Below, one piece after another: positions 1 through 9,109 of a stretch of 64,000 bases of DNA. The notes under the pieces were generated by a model. The model saw only the letters and a program-made list of their open reading frames with translations. It did no database searches and was not told the origin of the DNA. Origin of the DNA: Legionella maceachernii (GTDB taxonomy: Bacteria > Pseudomonadota > Gammaproteobacteria > Legionellales > Legionellaceae); the NCBI RefSeq assembly GCF_900167045.1, contig NZ_FUXJ01000015.1, forward strand, positions 33,807 to 97,806, given 5' to 3'. Numbering within the stretch: the stretch's first letter is position 1; each line of letters starts with the position of its first letter. The translations under genes were made by a program, and so were the position numbers.

Positions 1-1288
1 TGAGTAAAAGATCCTTTAATTCTTCATAATGCTCTTTATACTCTTTGCTTCGGGAAAGTCTTAGTTTTCCTTGATTAAGTAACGCAATGTTTTCTTTAGT
101 CTGCGTTATCTTTGCAAGAGTTTGTTCATCCGATACAGCCATGCTGCTTCTCATTTTTTGCCAGGAAGTAGCCGTTAGCGTATTTTTTAATTGACCTTTT
201 GCCGTAAATGCCGAACCCACCTCGAGCATGTCGGCTGCAACCTCTTTTGTTTCTACCGTGTCAGGAAAAATGTTACTGATTACATTATTCCAAACTTGAC
301 TAATCGTATTGATTATTGCTTTTGCTTTTAATGGGCGAAAAATACTGCCTATTTTTGCAAAAATAGGGCCACCTGCTAAATTGAAAGGTGATAGAAGCGT
401 ATCCGCTACAAACCATTTGACATCACTTGGATTTGGCCCACGGCCATAGCTAATTGCTTCGTGAGCCATCTTTACTGCCGATATAGCCGTAGACGTGTAA
501 GAAACAAAACTGATAGCTCCTAAAATTCCTGCCGGAACAAATAATGGGGGAAAGAAAAGCGCGGCAATACCTAATATGGCTGCGGGTATGGCTGTAGCCA
601 ATCCTAGAAAAGAAGTCGTTGTAGCCACATCTTTAGCAATAGCGTCAACGATAGTCATTTTTTTTGCGCCTTCATAGTGGCTATCGAGAAGGCGTTTAGA
701 AAGTATTTCGAGCTGTTTTATTTGATCGCTAGTGTGTGGATCAGAAAGCGCTTTATCACGCAATGCATAGCATTGTAAGCTGATGTCTTTATGGGCCTGC
801 AAACATTCATAACGAGTTTGCATGTTAAGTAGAGCAGAGGGACTTAGAACTTCACGGAATTTGGCTTTAATTGATGCACAATCTTTCTCAGTTTCCTCTG
901 TGCCTTCTATACTATCAAGCGTTTTATAGATAGCCTTTAATAAACAGCGCTCTTTTAATAGACCAAGGTATTTGGCGTATTTTTTCTCAAAAGCCTCAAT
1001 TTCTTTTTTTTGTTCAGGATACTCTTCTTGGGCTTTTTCAATTAACTGAGCAATTTCTGTAGAAGCAGGATTGTTTTCGCCGGTCTTTTTAACTTCAGTT
1101 TCAAAAAAGCGTGCACCCGACCACAATTCTGGGTAATTGAGAATACCGTATTGTTCTATTTTTAAATGAGGCTCGATAACCGCAGGGGCATTCCTAACTA
1201 ACCAAGTTAAATGCTCTTGTTGAATGGACTCATTGATACTCTGTAGATCATCACTAAGCGTGATAACGGGCCAGAACGGCATTGCCAT
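1..1288 (-). CDS. Large hypothetical protein with hydrophobic hairpin, 3' end outside window
   Basis: An uninterrupted reading frame starts with ATG at 1288 (a second ATG lies two codons on) and stays open to position 1, so at least 429 residues are present and the C-terminus lies beyond the left edge. The N-terminal 220 residues are charged and helical. Residues about 220-270 are strongly hydrophobic with Gly/Pro breaks (for example TAIPAAILGIAALFFPP), suggesting one membrane hairpin or two membrane segments. A mixed helical region follows. No family is recognised. The layout of a large helical protein with a central hydrophobic hairpin is common among secreted Legionella proteins, but that is inference. 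Confidence 0.7.
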   Translation of the reverse strand, partial: MAMPFWPVITLSDDLQSINESIQQEHLTWLVRNAPAVIEPHLKIEQYGILNYPELWSGARFFETEVKKTGENNPASTEIAQLIEKAQEEYPEQKKEIEAFEKKYAKYLGLLKERCLLKAIYKTLDSIEGTEETEKDCASIKAKFREVLSPSALLNMQTRYECLQAHKDISLQCYALRDKALSDPHTSDQIKQLEILSKRLLDSHYEGAKKMTIVDAIAKDVATTTSFLGLATAIPAAILGIAALFFPPLFVPAGILGAISFVSYTSTAISAVKMAHEAISYGRGPNPSDVKWFVADTLLSPFNLAGGPIFAKIGSIFRPLKAKAIINTISQVWNNVISNIFPDTVETKEVAADMLEVGSAFTAKGQLKNTLTATSWQKMRSSMAVSDEQTLAKITQTKENIALLNQGKLRLSRSKEYKEHYEELKDLLL

Positions 1289-1342
1289 TTTTAAGGCCTC
1301 ATAATAAAGTTCTTAAGATTAATTATAGATTGGAAAAGCTTA

Positions 1343-1361
1343 AGGCATGATTATCATGCCT
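1343..1361 (-). terminator. Hairpin downstream of the flippase gene
   Basis: A perfect 8-bp inverted repeat, AGGCATGA / TCATGCCT with a 3-nt loop, lies about 240 nt downstream of the minus-strand flippase gene and just upstream of the next minus-strand gene. The T-run after it is weak, so termination is plausible but not certain. Confidence 0.35.
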
Positions 1362-1381
1362 AGAGTAAGCCAGCGTTATTC

Positions 1382-1525
1382 ATGAATGTTGGTATGCCTT
1401 GCGGTTACGTTGAGTATTTATCTAAATTGCGTGCAGAACGTAATCCTTCATTGCATGCTTTAAAGCTAAAGATTATCGGTGAATGGATTTTTACTCTTGC
1501 TGGAACAAGGAGGGTAGTGTGCTAA
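1382..1525 (+). CDS. Very short ORF, possibly a gene remnant
   Basis: A 47-codon plus-strand ORF (begins MNVGMPCGYVEYL) fills the gap between two minus-strand genes. It has no convincing ribosome binding site and no recognised domain. It could be a fragment of a lost gene or chance. It is listed only because the 300-nt gap holds nothing else apart from the hairpin at 1343. Confidence 0.15.
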   Translation: MNVGMPCGYVEYLSKLRAERNPSLHALKLKIIGEWIFTLAGTRRVVC

Positions 1526-1596
1526 TCAATGTTTCCTTTTTTTTACCTACTCATTGTGGTTTTCTTGATTTTAGCCTGAGCAAAAAGCAGGGATAG

Positions 1597-2916
1597 CTAG
1601 ACTATTTCATGAGATTCAAACGGCTCATTGTGATAAACCTTATAAGCAATGATAAAGGCTGTTATGAGATAAACGAGGTTAACTCCGACGTAGCAAATCA
1701 TTGTCCCCAATAAACCCAACCACGAAATGAAAATCACACAAGCAACAATCTGGGCCAAGAGAAGATAAACAGTAAACTGCGCCCCAATTTTACTTCCTTC
1801 CTGCGAGTATTGAATCATTAGTGTTAGAGGCATGGATACTGAATAGCAAATAAGATTAATCAATGAGATATACACATAGGGGAGTACTTCAATAAAATTC
1901 GATTTGAATAAATATAAAAGGTATTCGGCAAAAATACCGATAATTAAAGAGATAAAAACCGCAATGGTCAAACCAATAAGGATGTATTTTTTGGTGGTAT
2001 TGAATAAAAATGTTTTACCGTGTGCAAAAGAGCCAGAAATTTCAGGCTTTATTAAGATACCAATGGGGCTTAATGCGGTAAATCCCAGGGAAATAATTGT
2101 GATTACCGCTGCAAACATCCCCACTTCGTAAGGGTCATTTCCGAGCCATTCAGTAATCAGTAAAGGGGTGACTGTGAAAGCATAACGATCCAGATTTTGA
2201 ATGGTATAACCGAATATTTTCTTCTTCCAAGCTGAAGATTTAACTTGGAGCACATTTTTTTCTGTAACAGTCAATTTCAGTTTGGTTTTACGATGAATGG
2301 CAATAAATAATATCCCTATAACCACATAGCTTAGGATAAGAGAAATCAACATAATATGCGCAAAATATTGCGCGTTATTGTGAAATAAAATGTCATTAAA
2401 GTAAAAATAAGTAAACAAGGTAAGCAGAAAATAAAATACGGTCTGTAGCATATTCAAAATGACTGCCGTGCGCATAAAACCAACTGCTCGAAACAGTTGG
2501 AGATAAATATTGTAAATCGATACAATGATAGCGCCCCAAACAAACAAAGTTAGGAGGTGACTCTTATTAGAATGTTGTATATCGTCAATAGAATGCCCCA
2601 GTGCAATAATGGCTGCACTTAAAAGTAAACTACCCACGAGAAATGACAGGTAGATAGGTTGCAAAAATTCTCGAATTGACAAAGCCAAGGCATGAATTTC
2701 ATTATGTTTTTTTTTGATGTAATATTTAGGTATAAAATGCGCAATAATCGAATCAAGCCCCATTGTCATTAAAGTACCGATTAAAAATAACGCTTTTACT
2801 GCGACTGTAAAATCCCCAAAAGCTGAAGTTCCCGCGTTTCTTGCCACCATTAGGTTGATAAGAAACAGCATAAATTGATCAGCAATGAGTAGAAATAAAT
2901 TAAATGCAAAGACCAT
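1597..2916 (-). CDS. Wzx/RfbX-type polysaccharide flippase-like membrane protein
   Basis: The 439-residue protein is almost entirely hydrophobic, with about 12 predicted membrane segments and short basic loops, the layout of MOP-superfamily O-antigen/polysaccharide exporters. The N-terminal part resembles the Wzx family: ARNAGTSAFGDFTVAVKAL followed by a segment ending MTMGLDSIIAHFIPKYY. Members move lipid-linked glycan units across the inner membrane. No glycosyltransferases are adjacent, so the gene is not in a visible surface-polysaccharide operon and its substrate cannot be named. It is probably a single transcription unit. The Shine-Dalgarno sequence before the ATG at 2916 is weak, so the start is the likely rather than the proven one. 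Confidence 0.7.
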   Translation of the reverse strand: MVFAFNLFLLIADQFMLFLINLMVARNAGTSAFGDFTVAVKALFLIGTLMTMGLDSIIAHFIPKYYIKKKHNEIHALALSIREFLQPIYLSFLVGSLLLSAAIIALGHSIDDIQHSNKSHLLTLFVWGAIIVSIYNIYLQLFRAVGFMRTAVILNMLQTVFYFLLTLFTYFYFNDILFHNNAQYFAHIMLISLILSYVVIGILFIAIHRKTKLKLTVTEKNVLQVKSSAWKKKIFGYTIQNLDRYAFTVTPLLITEWLGNDPYEVGMFAAVITIISLGFTALSPIGILIKPEISGSFAHGKTFLFNTTKKYILIGLTIAVFISLIIGIFAEYLLYLFKSNFIEVLPYVYISLINLICYSVSMPLTLMIQYSQEGSKIGAQFTVYLLLAQIVACVIFISWLGLLGTMICYVGVNLVYLITAFIIAYKVYHNEPFESHEIV

Positions 2917-3067
2917 TTATTCTATAGGAATAAGTCACTTAAATTCTAATATAGCAAAAAAGTCAATAAACGCTTCTAATATTCCATGCTAAAGCATGCA
3001 AAAGGTTCCAGCCATGCCTAATCCTTCTGTACTAAACTAACAAATATACCGCCAACAAAGTGGTTCT

Positions 3068-4432
3068 ATGGCAACAGATAAGATTGAAAGTGCTAAGTCC
3101 AAAAAAGGCTTTGTTGCTATCGATATCGATGGCACTGGACTGGTGGAAAAAATAGATAAAAATTTTGGTTATGGTTTGATGAATGAACAGAGTCATGTCA
3201 GACAAACTCTTATTCAATATATTCGTGCCGCTCAAGAAGCCGGTTATGACATTATTATTTTGACGGCACGACCAGCGCCCATTGAAATTGCTTTAAGAAA
3301 CCTAAACATAGGTACAAAACCTACGCAAGATATTGTTGATTATTTAAAGGAACACGACATCAATGTTAAAGCAATTGCTCGCTCGCCGGCAGGGTTAAAA
3401 GGAAAGAAAATGCAGGAACTTATTCAAGAATATCCTGAAGAAGCCATAGGCGTGTTATTTGATGATCAGTTAAAACAAGTTAATGACGTCAAAAAACAAG
3501 GCAATAACCAGCTGAAAGCATTTGATGTGAATAGTAAAGGGGATTTAGAGGAGTATCTAGGCCTTATTCAATTGGCTGACACTCACCCTTTGATGGTGGG
3601 TAAAGCGCACCCATTTCATCCAGAAAATATCATCAAATCTGTACTGGACGCTAGTCCCGGTAAAAGAAATCAAGATTTAGTTAATCTTAATCAAAAACTG
3701 AAAACGCTAGAGGCAAAATTTCCGGATGAAGCACGGGATATAAAAAAAATCCTTAACGAGCTGTGTATCCGTTTTTTTGAAGCGGATTATCGTCAGTATA
3801 GGCCTGAGATTGATTGGATTAATGCTGCTGCAAAACATTTAAACGTCTTAGCTGATAAATTAAGCAACGACAACCAAATAACTTATGCTGATCTCGAACA
3901 AGCTCGGCATGAAATTTTTTCTAAATCAAGCTTAGCCCATGTCATTCCTAATTCACGATGTGATGAGTTAATTAAAAATTTTCTTCAACAAATGATCAAA
4001 TTTCCTCTCATCGATGAGTTGCGCACTCAATGCAATACGTTCAGTGCTGCTCTTGCTTACGAAGGCCATAATGCAGAAGGGGAGGAAAAAGAGGCTATAA
4101 AACTGCAACAAATTGCTGTAAAAGAAATGGTTGAAACATTAAAGAATAAGGACCCAAACATTGCCTTAAAGAATTTTCAAGACAAATTTGAGTCAAATCA
4201 AGATGTTTTCGCAAATACAATGGCGGGTAAAGATTTTGTTGAGTCAATTCGTACAATCCTTAAGAGTTTACCCTTTATTGGTAGTTTTTTTGAGAAAGAA
4301 TCCGAAAAAATAACCGACGAAATTAAAAAGATTTCTCAATTTTATAAAAGTAAATTAACTGATTTGAAAGCAGCTGACGCTTCTGCAATAGAGGATCAAG
4401 AAGACATCCAGCCAGGCAGATCTTCTTTATAA
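3068..4432 (+). CDS. HAD-like phosphatase-fold protein with long helical C-terminus
   Basis: The 454-residue protein has a HAD-like N-terminal domain. Motif I is FVAIDIDGT (D19, D21), motif II is the Thr in IIILTARP (T66), a lysine-rich stretch LKGKKM at 110-115 can supply motif III, and VLFDDQ (D132, D133) fits motif IV. The full set suggests catalytic competence, most likely as a phosphatase; the substrate is unknown. Residues about 190-430 are helical and charged with no recognised domain, and the C-terminus is acidic (SAIEDQEDIQ). An enzyme domain plus a long helical tail resembles Dot/Icm effectors of Legionella, but secretion is only inferred. Transcribed alone, convergent with the alcohol dehydrogenase. 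Confidence 0.7.
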   Translation: MATDKIESAKSKKGFVAIDIDGTGLVEKIDKNFGYGLMNEQSHVRQTLIQYIRAAQEAGYDIIILTARPAPIEIALRNLNIGTKPTQDIVDYLKEHDINVKAIARSPAGLKGKKMQELIQEYPEEAIGVLFDDQLKQVNDVKKQGNNQLKAFDVNSKGDLEEYLGLIQLADTHPLMVGKAHPFHPENIIKSVLDASPGKRNQDLVNLNQKLKTLEAKFPDEARDIKKILNELCIRFFEADYRQYRPEIDWINAAAKHLNVLADKLSNDNQITYADLEQARHEIFSKSSLAHVIPNSRCDELIKNFLQQMIKFPLIDELRTQCNTFSAALAYEGHNAEGEEKEAIKLQQIAVKEMVETLKNKDPNIALKNFQDKFESNQDVFANTMAGKDFVESIRTILKSLPFIGSFFEKESEKITDEIKKISQFYKSKLTDLKAADASAIEDQEDIQPGRSSL

Positions 4433-4475
4433 AATCAGTGAATTCATATAAGACTGTTTCTTGATCAGAAAAAAA

Positions 4476-5684
4476 TTAGTTGGGTTTTAAGCCCACTTTA
4501 ATCCAGCCTTCTTGACGTAAATCAAATTGCTTATAGGCATTTACCACATCAATTAACGGCATTTTTTGAGTTAATATTTTAGCTGGATTAATCACTTTTG
4601 ACTGAACTTGCTGCAGAAGAAAAGGAATATACGCTCGATGAGGACAATTACCCATGACTATTTTTACATTTTTATTCATCGCTTTTCCTATAGGAAATAC
4701 CATAAAATCTTCCGCATACACTCCAATAATTGAAATCGTTCCACACTTTGCGACTAAATCCACACATTCACGTAATGCAAAACTTGGCGCATTGCCTGGA
4801 AGCCAGTTTTTTCCCTCATTGTTTGGTACAGGAACAAGTTCAGCAACTTCTTGCTGAAATGCGGTTTTGTGCTTATTAATACGTGTCAAAGGGCCTTCTG
4901 TTGGGTAATAAGAATCTATTCCTACTGCATCAATCACCACATCCGCAAATAATCCTTTTGTCAATTCCATGATCAACTTATAAGGATTTTCTTTAGTAAA
5001 ATTAATGATCTCAGCGCCTTGTTTTTTGGCCATTTCCAAGCGAGAAGGAATTCCATCAATAGCAATAATTTTGGCAACGCCGCGCAAAAGGCAACTAGCA
5101 ATGACAAATTGACCTACCGGTCCGCAACCAAGCACAACGACAATATTACCTGGTTTCACCGAGGCAATATCCACTCCAAAATAAGCAGTGGGGAAAATAT
5201 CGGATAAAAGAATCGCTTGATCATCGCTGATGCTTTCTTCGATTTTTACTAAGTTATGCTGTGCGAACGGAACTCTTACATATTCTGCCTGGCAACCATG
5301 AAAGGGACCACTTGCTTTTGGGCCTCCATAGAACGCAGTTCCTGAGAACTGTCCATTGGGATTAGCGTGATTACATTGCGAAAACAGAGCATTATGGCAC
5401 ATTTCACAGGTGCCACAAGCAATAGTAGAGGGAATAATGACGCGATCGCCTATAGTTAGATTCGTCACTTCCTTGCCAATTTCCGCAACCGTACCAACCG
5501 CTTCATGGCCTAAAATTGTCCCCGGTTTCATGGGCCCGACGGTTCCTCTGACAAAATGTAAGTCAGTTCCGCAAATCGCACTCGTTGTAATTTTTACAAT
5601 AGCATCCGTGTTATTTTCAATGGTGGGATCCTTAACTTCCTGTAAGCGAATATCACCTATATGATGAAATACTAAGGCTTTCAT
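4476..5684 (-). CDS. Zinc-dependent alcohol/formaldehyde dehydrogenase-like MDR enzyme
   Basis: A 402-residue medium-chain dehydrogenase. Catalytic zinc ligands are visible as C38 in AICGTDLH and H60-E61 in GHEAVG. A structural zinc lobe follows with C90, C93, C96 and C104. The NAD(P)-binding fold shows VVVLGCGPVGQ near residue 183. An insertion around residues 255-300 is typical of the longer formaldehyde-dehydrogenase-like branch. The expected reaction is NAD(P)-dependent oxidation of an alcohol or aldehyde adduct in the cytoplasm; the substrate cannot be read from sequence. The ATG at 5684 is preceded by AGGAGG at good spacing. It appears monocistronic. Confidence 0.88.
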   Translation of the reverse strand: MKALVFHHIGDIRLQEVKDPTIENNTDAIVKITTSAICGTDLHFVRGTVGPMKPGTILGHEAVGTVAEIGKEVTNLTIGDRVIIPSTIACGTCEMCHNALFSQCNHANPNGQFSGTAFYGGPKASGPFHGCQAEYVRVPFAQHNLVKIEESISDDQAILLSDIFPTAYFGVDIASVKPGNIVVVLGCGPVGQFVIASCLLRGVAKIIAIDGIPSRLEMAKKQGAEIINFTKENPYKLIMELTKGLFADVVIDAVGIDSYYPTEGPLTRINKHKTAFQQEVAELVPVPNNEGKNWLPGNAPSFALRECVDLVAKCGTISIIGVYAEDFMVFPIGKAMNKNVKIVMGNCPHRAYIPFLLQQVQSKVINPAKILTQKMPLIDVVNAYKQFDLRQEGWIKVGLKPN

Positions 5685-5843
5685 AGTTTCCTCCTGAAAC
5701 CAGATCCTTTACTAATTTTAGCTAGAAAAAAACGATTGGGCGAATTTGACTATACCTTAGTTTGTCTTTTTTTAATATTTCTTAATCCGATGTTTTTTAA
5801 TCTAATATAAATTTAATATAGGTTTAATTATTTAAATAAAACA

Positions 5844-6884
5844 ATGAATATTTCCCTTTATTCTTTAGAAGAGTGTGAAAAAATTGCTACAGAATCTTCG
5901 TTGCGCTATGTCCAAGATTCTCTTCCTGGCATATTAAGAAAAAAATGCGGAAAAGGGTTTGCCTATTTCTATCCTGATGGTACTCAAGTTAGGAATGAAA
6001 ATGAATTAAAGCGAATCAAACAATTAGTCATTCCTCCTGCTTACAAGGAAGTGTGGATATGCCCCTTTGCAAATGGACATATTCAAGCCACTGGAAGGGA
6101 CAGTAGAAATCGAAAACAATACCGCTATCACCCACTATGGCAAGAGGCCCGTCAAAGACAAAAATTTGACATGATGATTCATTTTGGCGCGAGTATTTCA
6201 TTAATACGTCATCATATTAATGAAATACTGAGTCAGCCGCCTTTACTTAGCAAAAATCAAATTATTTGCGCCATATTATACTTGCTTGATACCTGCTGTA
6301 TTCGCATTGGAAATACAATTTATGCGCAAGAAAATAAAACCTATGGATTAACCACCTTGCGAAAAAAGCATCTTATAATACAAAAAAATCAAGCCGTTTT
6401 AGATTTTTACGGTAAAAATTCGAAAGTTTGGCACATTAATCTTAGGGATAAAAAAATCATTAGAATATTAAAAAAATGCGAAGAAATTCCTGGGTATGAA
6501 TTATTTAAGTATCAAGATGAAAATGGGCTTAAGATCATTACCTCTCAAGATATCAATTTCTATTTAAAATGCTTAACAAATTATCCTTTTACGGCAAAAG
6601 ATTTTAGAACTTGGATTGCAAGTCGTGAATTTTTTTGCCGTTTATTGGAATTTTCAAACACGAAACTCCGAGCGGATGTTTTTATACCTGTATTAAAAGA
6701 AGTCGCTAAACTCTTAGGACATACACCTAATGTCTGCCAAAAAAATTATATTCATCCTGAAATTATTAATTGGTACAAAGAAGGAAAATTAGATAAATGG
6801 AAAAACAAGCATCAAAAAAAAATTAATTCGATGAGCAGGGATGAGCTTCTGCTGTATTGGCTGAAGAAAGTAGCGTGTGATTAG
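5844..6884 (+). CDS. Type IB DNA topoisomerase (poxvirus/bacterial TopIB family)
   Basis: The 346-residue protein has the bacterial/poxviral TopIB layout: a small N-terminal domain (about 1-100), then the catalytic domain. Visible active-site elements are R154 in CCIRIGN, lysines in the YGKNSK turn (about 190-194), R255 in AKDFRTW, a His in LLGHTPNV, and the nucleophilic Tyr302 in QKNYIHPEI. It relaxes supercoils by transient 3'-phosphotyrosyl nicking. The enzyme occurs in many Legionellales, so a chromosomal housekeeping role is likely. The start lacks a clear ribosome binding site; the upstream region is very AT-rich. Monocistronic. Confidence 0.88.
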   Translation: MNISLYSLEECEKIATESSLRYVQDSLPGILRKKCGKGFAYFYPDGTQVRNENELKRIKQLVIPPAYKEVWICPFANGHIQATGRDSRNRKQYRYHPLWQEARQRQKFDMMIHFGASISLIRHHINEILSQPPLLSKNQIICAILYLLDTCCIRIGNTIYAQENKTYGLTTLRKKHLIIQKNQAVLDFYGKNSKVWHINLRDKKIIRILKKCEEIPGYELFKYQDENGLKIITSQDINFYLKCLTNYPFTAKDFRTWIASREFFCRLLEFSNTKLRADVFIPVLKEVAKLLGHTPNVCQKNYIHPEIINWYKEGKLDKWKNKHQKKINSMSRDELLLYWLKKVACD

Positions 6885-6934
6885 ACAAAGCAACATAGCC
6901 AACTTATCCCGAAGAATAGCAATGGAAGCCAACA

Positions 6935-7379
6935 ATGAATTCAAGTTTATCCATTACCTTACGCAGGCTAGAAGAATTCAACGAAATTTATAAGCCAGAA
7001 AATTGTAATCTCTCCCAAACTCTACAAATTTATCAACGAGTGACTCAATCAAAAGAAGAGTCAAGGCTTTTTGAAGAGAGAGGGGGGGGGTCTTTTTGGT
7101 AAATATGGACGTACCCGAACCAGTGAGCGATGTTTGCACGATCTTAGGGATAATATTAGGAGTAGCGACCCCAGTCATGTCAAAATTTACGGTGAACTCT
7201 CTTTATATTTCAGATTTACCCAACTTAAAAACTACGGCGAAGTTATAAGTAATACATTAACCCATATATCACTTTTACTTTATAAACATTTGATTACGCT
7301 GGGCACCTATCTTCCGAGTGACTTTGATCAGATAGGACAAAATAAATTTTCTTGTATAATGCGATTGAAAATTGAGTAG
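6935..7379 (+). pseudogene. ORF split by a nine-G tract (frameshifted or phase-variable)
   Basis: An ORF starting at 6935 (MNSSLSITLRRLEEF) runs to the run of nine G at 7082-7090 and ends a few codons later at TAA. A second frame is open from inside the tract to TAG at 7377-7379. Removing one G (eight) or adding two (eleven) joins the halves into about 147 codons. The first half looks like real protein (helical, charged). The second half is less convincing. No family is recognised. It could be a decayed gene or a slippage-controlled gene, and a sequencing error in the homopolymer is also possible. Confidence 0.35.
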
Positions 7380-7408
7380 TTTAAATTTGTAAATAATGGA
7401 GATAAGTG

Positions 7409-8554
7409 ATGACTTTACTTAGAAGTGATAATGGCCATGGTGGTAGTAGCGGTATCTTTGCAACAGCTGGTGAATTAGAAAAAGCAGGATTGGCTGTAGC
7501 CTTTAGTATAGACAATTTAAAATTTAAAGTTAATAAAACCAAGCCTGAATCATGGAAAACAGAGACACAAGGTTTAATAAAAAGTGTTCATACTGTACTA
7601 GCACAATATGACTCTAATCATGAAAAACACTCTCTAAGGATGTTAAATGCTGGAGGTATCTTGACGTTAAGTTCGGAAACGGGTCAGCCCTTGGCAATGG
7701 TTATGCTAAAAGAAAAAAATGGTTTAAACCTCGGTTTTGGTAAAGTAGAGTTAAAAGATATTAGTGAGGAATTAGTTGCTATACAAGATGAATTAGATAA
7801 GTCTCTACAGACTATATTACAAACTGTTTTGGATGAATCTGATACTAAAGAAGCTTTTCTTGAAACTTTAAAAACAATGCCTGTGCAACAATTTGCACAA
7901 TTACAGTCGATTATAGATGATAAGGATCTTGTCATTGGTAATGTTCTTTCTAAAATACAATCAACAAAACCGCTACCATCTTCCTTTGGTCGGCCAGATC
8001 TCAACGGTTATGCTACACTAGCGGTCGAAAAGGCGGCAGAAAGAGAAATTGAGGAAGAAATAGTCATTGAAAATATTAGCTTGAAAGGAAGAACTCATTG
8101 CGAAAAAGCCTTAAATCGTGCTGACACAACTATGTATGTTAGTGGGATTATAGGTAACGATGATCCGAAGAAATTTTCTGCGAAAGAATTTAATGACGAT
8201 ATTGAATCAACTACATTTGTTGTTAATTGTACCATTAAAAAAGAAGAATTAAGTAGTTTAACACCTAAAAACTGCATAATTATTACACCAATGGCAGTCG
8301 AAATTACTAAAGATACGTCAAAAAACACACTCCAAACGGTAGTGAAAACGGCACAGGAAAAAGAAGGTCTAAACGTTCTTGGTGGGGGAAATCAATTTGC
8401 AGTTCCATACTATTGTAAAGAAGTTTTCGGTGTAGATGCAAAAATAGTTGAGCACAAAATATCTCAAGTGACTAGAGACACAGTCTTCCAGCCATCTGTA
8501 CCTTCATTGGTTTCATCTACTGCGGATTTAAGCTCAACAAATACCTTTAAATAG
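7409..8554 (+). CDS. Nudix-box-like protein, effector candidate
   Basis: A protein of 381 residues if started at ATG 7409, which has GGAG eight bases upstream; a GTG lies one codon earlier. The central region (about 190-225) contains LNGYATLAVEKAAEREIEEE. The REIEEE part matches the Nudix box REUXEE, but the upstream Glu and trailing Gly are not canonical, so catalysis on nucleoside-diphosphate derivatives is uncertain. The N-terminal 130 residues form an unrecognised domain and the Ser/Thr-rich tail looks disordered. Legionella genomes encode Nudix-type secreted effectors, which makes a host-directed role possible. Followed by a clear terminator hairpin. Confidence 0.55.
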   Translation: MTLLRSDNGHGGSSGIFATAGELEKAGLAVAFSIDNLKFKVNKTKPESWKTETQGLIKSVHTVLAQYDSNHEKHSLRMLNAGGILTLSSETGQPLAMVMLKEKNGLNLGFGKVELKDISEELVAIQDELDKSLQTILQTVLDESDTKEAFLETLKTMPVQQFAQLQSIIDDKDLVIGNVLSKIQSTKPLPSSFGRPDLNGYATLAVEKAAEREIEEEIVIENISLKGRTHCEKALNRADTTMYVSGIIGNDDPKKFSAKEFNDDIESTTFVVNCTIKKEELSSLTPKNCIIITPMAVEITKDTSKNTLQTVVKTAQEKEGLNVLGGGNQFAVPYYCKEVFGVDAKIVEHKISQVTRDTVFQPSVPSLVSSTADLSSTNTFK

Positions 8555-8571
8555 CCAAAAACTACGAAAAA

Positions 8572-8601
8572 ACTCATTGTAATCGCTTGATTATAATGAG
8601 T
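8572..8601 (+). terminator. Rho-independent-type hairpin after the Nudix-like gene
   Basis: The 13-bp stem ACTCATTGTAATC / GATTATAATGAGT (one G-T pair) with a 4-nt loop begins 17 nt after the stop codon of the Nudix-like gene and is followed by TTTAATG. Confidence 0.7.
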
Positions 8602-8842
8602 TTAATGGCTGTTCGCGGGATCTAGATGTTAATGCTCAGCATTAATATTAATTTTGACATCATTTTATACAAAAAACGAATTTTTTTATTTATGGTACCC
8701 GGAACACAAGGAGTAGAGAGGTTTTCATTGACCAGCACTGAAGATATAACGCAATTTCCTCATTTGATGCGGTAATCCCCCCGAAAAATAACTGGTGTCA
8801 AAAGTAGAATTTTCTCATAACCTATGCTGGAGGAGATTCTGC

Positions 8843-9109
8843 ATGAAACGATCAAAATATTCAGACAGCCAAATACTGTCGATACTAAAACAATATGAAA
8901 GCGGTACACCTGTTTCGGAGATTTGCCGAGAATACGTTATTAGCGCGGCACTATTTTATAAATGGCGTTCTAAATATGGCGGAATGGACGCATCAATGAT
9001 GTCGCGTCTGAAAGAGCTAGAAGCAGAAAATAGTCGTCTTAAAAAGATGTACGCAGAGGAACGATTGAAAGCAGAAATTCTTAAAGAGGCCATTGAAAAA
9101 AAGTGGTAA
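8843..9109 (+). CDS. IS3-family transposase OrfA
   Basis: This 88-residue protein (MKRSKYSDSQILSILKQY...) has an N-terminal helix-turn-helix (EICREYVISAALFYKWRSKY) that binds the terminal repeats, then a leucine-zipper-like coiled coil (LKELEAENSRLKKMY). ATG 8843 follows GGAGGAGATTCTGC. The 3' end contains an A7G stretch just before the stop, the usual site for -1 frameshifting into orfB, which overlaps by seven bases. Intact as read. Confidence 0.9.
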   Translation: MKRSKYSDSQILSILKQYESGTPVSEICREYVISAALFYKWRSKYGGMDASMMSRLKELEAENSRLKKMYAEERLKAEILKEAIEKKW

